Source: Opitutia bacterium UBA6410 (GTDB taxonomy: Bacteria > Verrucomicrobiota > Verrucomicrobiia > Opitutales > Intestinicryptomonadaceae). From it: 15,803 bases of DNA. Of this stretch, positions 13,984 to 15,803 are shown one piece after another. Below the pieces are notes generated by a model. It was given only the letters and a program-made list of their open reading frames with translations. It did not search any database and was not told where the DNA came from. Position numbers and translations under genes: made by a program. Where the stretch lies: assembly GCA_002437405.1 (NCBI GenBank), contig DJPO01000055.1:1-15803 (forward strand), read 5' to 3'. The first letter of the stretch is position 1; each line of letters begins with the position of its first letter.

Positions 13984-15714
13984 ATGCAGGAAATCCCCCA
14001 AGACGCTCCGATTCTCCTGCCCCAGCCGAAGTCCGTTCGGTGGGGCATGGACTTTCTGCCGTGGGAAAAGGCGGAATTTAAAATCGACATAGACGGACTC
14101 CCCACAGGGGATTTTCTGGATTTGAAGTTCGACGAGTCCCTCGCCGCCCAGCAATACCGAATCTCCGTTTGCGAAAAGGGCATAGAAGTCCGCGCGGGGG
14201 CGGAGGCGGGGGCAAAGGCGGCGTTGCAGACGCTCAGGCAAATCGGAATGCAGTCGGACGAGCGCGGCTTCAGGTTCGTCGAAATATCCGACGAGCCCGA
14301 CTTGCCCGTGCGCGGCTTTATGCTCGACATCAGCCGTTGCAAAGTCCCGAAAATGTCGGAGCTTTCGCGCCTTATAGATATGCTCGCGCTCTTCAAATAC
14401 AACAGACTCGAGCTTTATACCGAGCACACCTATGCGTTCGAGGGGCACGAGCTTGTTTGGGGCGACTCCTCGCCGCTTACGAAGGCGGCAATCAAAAAAC
14501 TTTCGCAAATCTGTCGAACCGCGGGTATCGAGCTTGTCCCGAATATGAACGGGCTGGGGCATATGGAGCGTTGGCTGCGCTACCCAAAATACGCATATTT
14601 GGCGGAGAGCAAAGCTCCGTTCGTCGACCCGCTCGGCACTGTCCGCAAGTATCCGACGACCCTTTATCCCGACCAAAAAGCCCTCGATTTTATGGATTCG
14701 CTCTATGCGCAATTCCTGCCGAATTTCGGGGATACAAACCTCTTCAATATCGGCGGCGACGAGCCGTGGGAGCTCGGGATGGGGCGCAGCAAGGAGCGTT
14801 GCGAAAAGGAGGGCAAGTACAACGTCTATGTAAAACACCTGCTCGGGCTTAGGGATTTGGCGGCAAAATACGGCAAAAAAGTCTGTTTCTGGGCGGACGT
14901 TATAATGCAGTCGCCCGAATACTCCAAACTTCTGCCGCCCGATATGACCCCGATTCTCTGGGGCTATTATCTCGACCACCCGTACGAAGAGCAGTGCGAA
15001 TATATGAAAAACTTGGGGCGCAATTTTCTCGTAGCCCCAGGAACGAGCACATGGAATTCGTTCGGCTCGCGCTGGGATTGCGCCTACAAAAACATAGATA
15101 CCGCCTGCCGATGCGCGAAAAAATACGGCGCACGCGGAATGATTTTGACCCAATGGGGCGACGGCGGCAACCACCAGCCGTGGTGCGCGATGTATCCTGC
15201 GATAGTCCACGCCGCCGCGTGTGCGTGGGGCGAAACTCCGACGGAGGAGCGGGTTTGCGAGGCTCTCGACAAATTCGTGTTTCTGGACGCGACGGGCGAT
15301 TTTTCCCGCGCTCTCTGTGCGTTGGGCAGGGTAGACCCCGTTCAAAAGCTTTTCTGTTTTTACCACAAGATGTTTTTCGCGACGCCCGAAGACGCCGAAA
15401 AGTTGGCGGCGCAGTCGGGGTACGACTTCGGGGCGATTGAGTCGATAGCGGATTTCGCGTTTGCGCTTTCGGAGCATTCGTATCCGCGTTGTCCCGACGG
15501 CGGGCTTTGCAAGGCGGAGGTATCGTTGGGGGTACAAATGATAAAGTGGGCGATGCGAAAGGCAAGGGGCGATTTTGCGACGGAGAGCGAAGATCAGCAG
15601 AAGTCGCTGAAGCTGATAGTAGGTCAATACGAAAATCTCTGGTTGGAGCGGGCTGCGATAGGCGGATTAGCAGAATCCTCCCTCAAAATAAGACAATTAG
15701 CCGATGTGTTTTGA
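13984..15714 (+). CDS. GH20 beta-N-acetylhexosaminidase, predicted cytoplasmic
   Basis: A 576-residue glycoside hydrolase of family 20, which removes terminal beta-N-acetylglucosamine or -galactosamine by substrate-assisted catalysis. It has an N-terminal alpha/beta domain of the GH20b type (about 5-105, with GAKAALQTLRQI) and a TIM barrel beginning at R110 in VRGFMLDISRCKVPK. The catalytic pair D259-E260 is in FNIGGDEPWELG. H193 in NGLGHMERW and WGDGGNHQPW further on are other active-site candidates. The sequence LELYTEHTYAFEGHELVW replaces the usual WHLTDD-type loop, so it belongs to an atypical GH20 branch. No signal peptide is present, pointing to intracellular processing of imported oligosaccharides or wall fragments. 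The ATG at 13984 is 5 bases after the DUF1015 stop. About 200 residues after the barrel are helical. Confidence 0.88.
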   Translation: MQEIPQDAPILLPQPKSVRWGMDFLPWEKAEFKIDIDGLPTGDFLDLKFDESLAAQQYRISVCEKGIEVRAGAEAGAKAALQTLRQIGMQSDERGFRFVEISDEPDLPVRGFMLDISRCKVPKMSELSRLIDMLALFKYNRLELYTEHTYAFEGHELVWGDSSPLTKAAIKKLSQICRTAGIELVPNMNGLGHMERWLRYPKYAYLAESKAPFVDPLGTVRKYPTTLYPDQKALDFMDSLYAQFLPNFGDTNLFNIGGDEPWELGMGRSKERCEKEGKYNVYVKHLLGLRDLAAKYGKKVCFWADVIMQSPEYSKLLPPDMTPILWGYYLDHPYEEQCEYMKNLGRNFLVAPGTSTWNSFGSRWDCAYKNIDTACRCAKKYGARGMILTQWGDGGNHQPWCAMYPAIVHAAACAWGETPTEERVCEALDKFVFLDATGDFSRALCALGRVDPVQKLFCFYHKMFFATPEDAEKLAAQSGYDFGAIESIADFAFALSEHSYPRCPDGGLCKAEVSLGVQMIKWAMRKARGDFATESEDQQKSLKLIVGQYENLWLERAAIGGLAESSLKIRQLADVF

Positions 15715-15740
15715 CCAGTGCGGTAGGTTTTTGGGCGCGT

Positions 15741-15803
15741 GAAAGCGGCAGTGCCGCCTCCATTGAAGGGGCAAGCCCCTTACGGCGATTTGCTACGCAA
15801 ATT
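15741..15803 (+). repeat. Partial fourth copy of the hairpin-pair repeat after the GH20 gene
   Basis: Three hairpins in a row begin about 30 bases after the GH20 stop: GCGGC-AGT-GCCGC (15745-15757), AAGGGG-CAAG-CCCCTT (15766-15781) and ATTTGC-TAC-GCAAAT (15788-15802). The last two match the order and spacing of the units at 9370-9592 read on the other strand (ATTGAAGGGGC... against AATGAAAGGGGGC..., and GGCGATTTGC-TAC-GCAAAT against GGCGATTTGC-GCT-GCAAAT). The copy runs off the window edge. Confidence 0.65.

Noticed and set aside
13975..15627. 550-codon open frame antisense to the GH20 gene
   Set aside because: Shadow of a GC-biased coding strand: Arg/His/Pro-rich translation, no recognisable motif, and the sense frame carries a full GH20 domain with its catalytic pair.

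Overview
The window looks like a chromosomal segment from a GC-leaning, polysaccharide-degrading Gram-negative bacterium. Signal peptides and a lipobox indicate a cell that exports enzymes and lipoproteins. Start codons across the window lack Shine-Dalgarno motifs, and the gene mix (secreted GH2, GH10 xylanase, GH20, DUF1015, AsmA-like protein) suggests the PVC group, perhaps Verrucomicrobiota of the Opitutae type. That placement is inference from gene content and style only; no marker gene here settles it.

Layout. 1-264 is the 3' end of an ISL3-family transposase cut by the window edge, followed by a likely IS end. A tRNA-Lys(UUU) with a strong terminator lies at 443-514 on the minus strand. 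pgsA-pgpA (minus) are two consecutive steps of phosphatidylglycerol synthesis, and coaD (plus) is divergent from them. On the minus strand a lipoprotein gene is followed by a 1268-residue secreted GH2 beta-galactosidase, then nth (endonuclease III) and miaA (tRNA dimethylallyltransferase). lacZ, nth and miaA are packed stop-to-start. cysE (plus) is divergent from the lipoprotein gene and has the best sigma70-type promoter in the window. At 9224-9593 there is a terminator and then a tandem array of hairpin-pair repeats.

The minus-strand cluster at 9594-12613 encodes an AsmA-like membrane-anchored protein, a GntR/UTRA regulator and a secreted GH10 xylanase, in that transcriptional order. Divergent from it, a DUF1015 protein and a cytoplasmic GH20 hexosaminidase form a tight two-gene unit (12752-15714). 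A partial copy of the same hairpin repeat lies just after the GH20 gene.

The most interesting signal is the repeat family. Three tandem units follow the xylanase gene and a fourth follows the GH20 gene. All read in the same direction as the gene they trail, and the second hairpin shows compensatory base-pair changes between units. Other points of interest are a rearranged Fe-S cysteine pattern in Nth, two housekeeping genes placed behind a secreted beta-galactosidase, an insertion in the GH2 enzyme, an inverted repeat built around the lacZ core promoter, and general SD-less, often near-leaderless starts. I see no CRISPR array, prophage or defence island.
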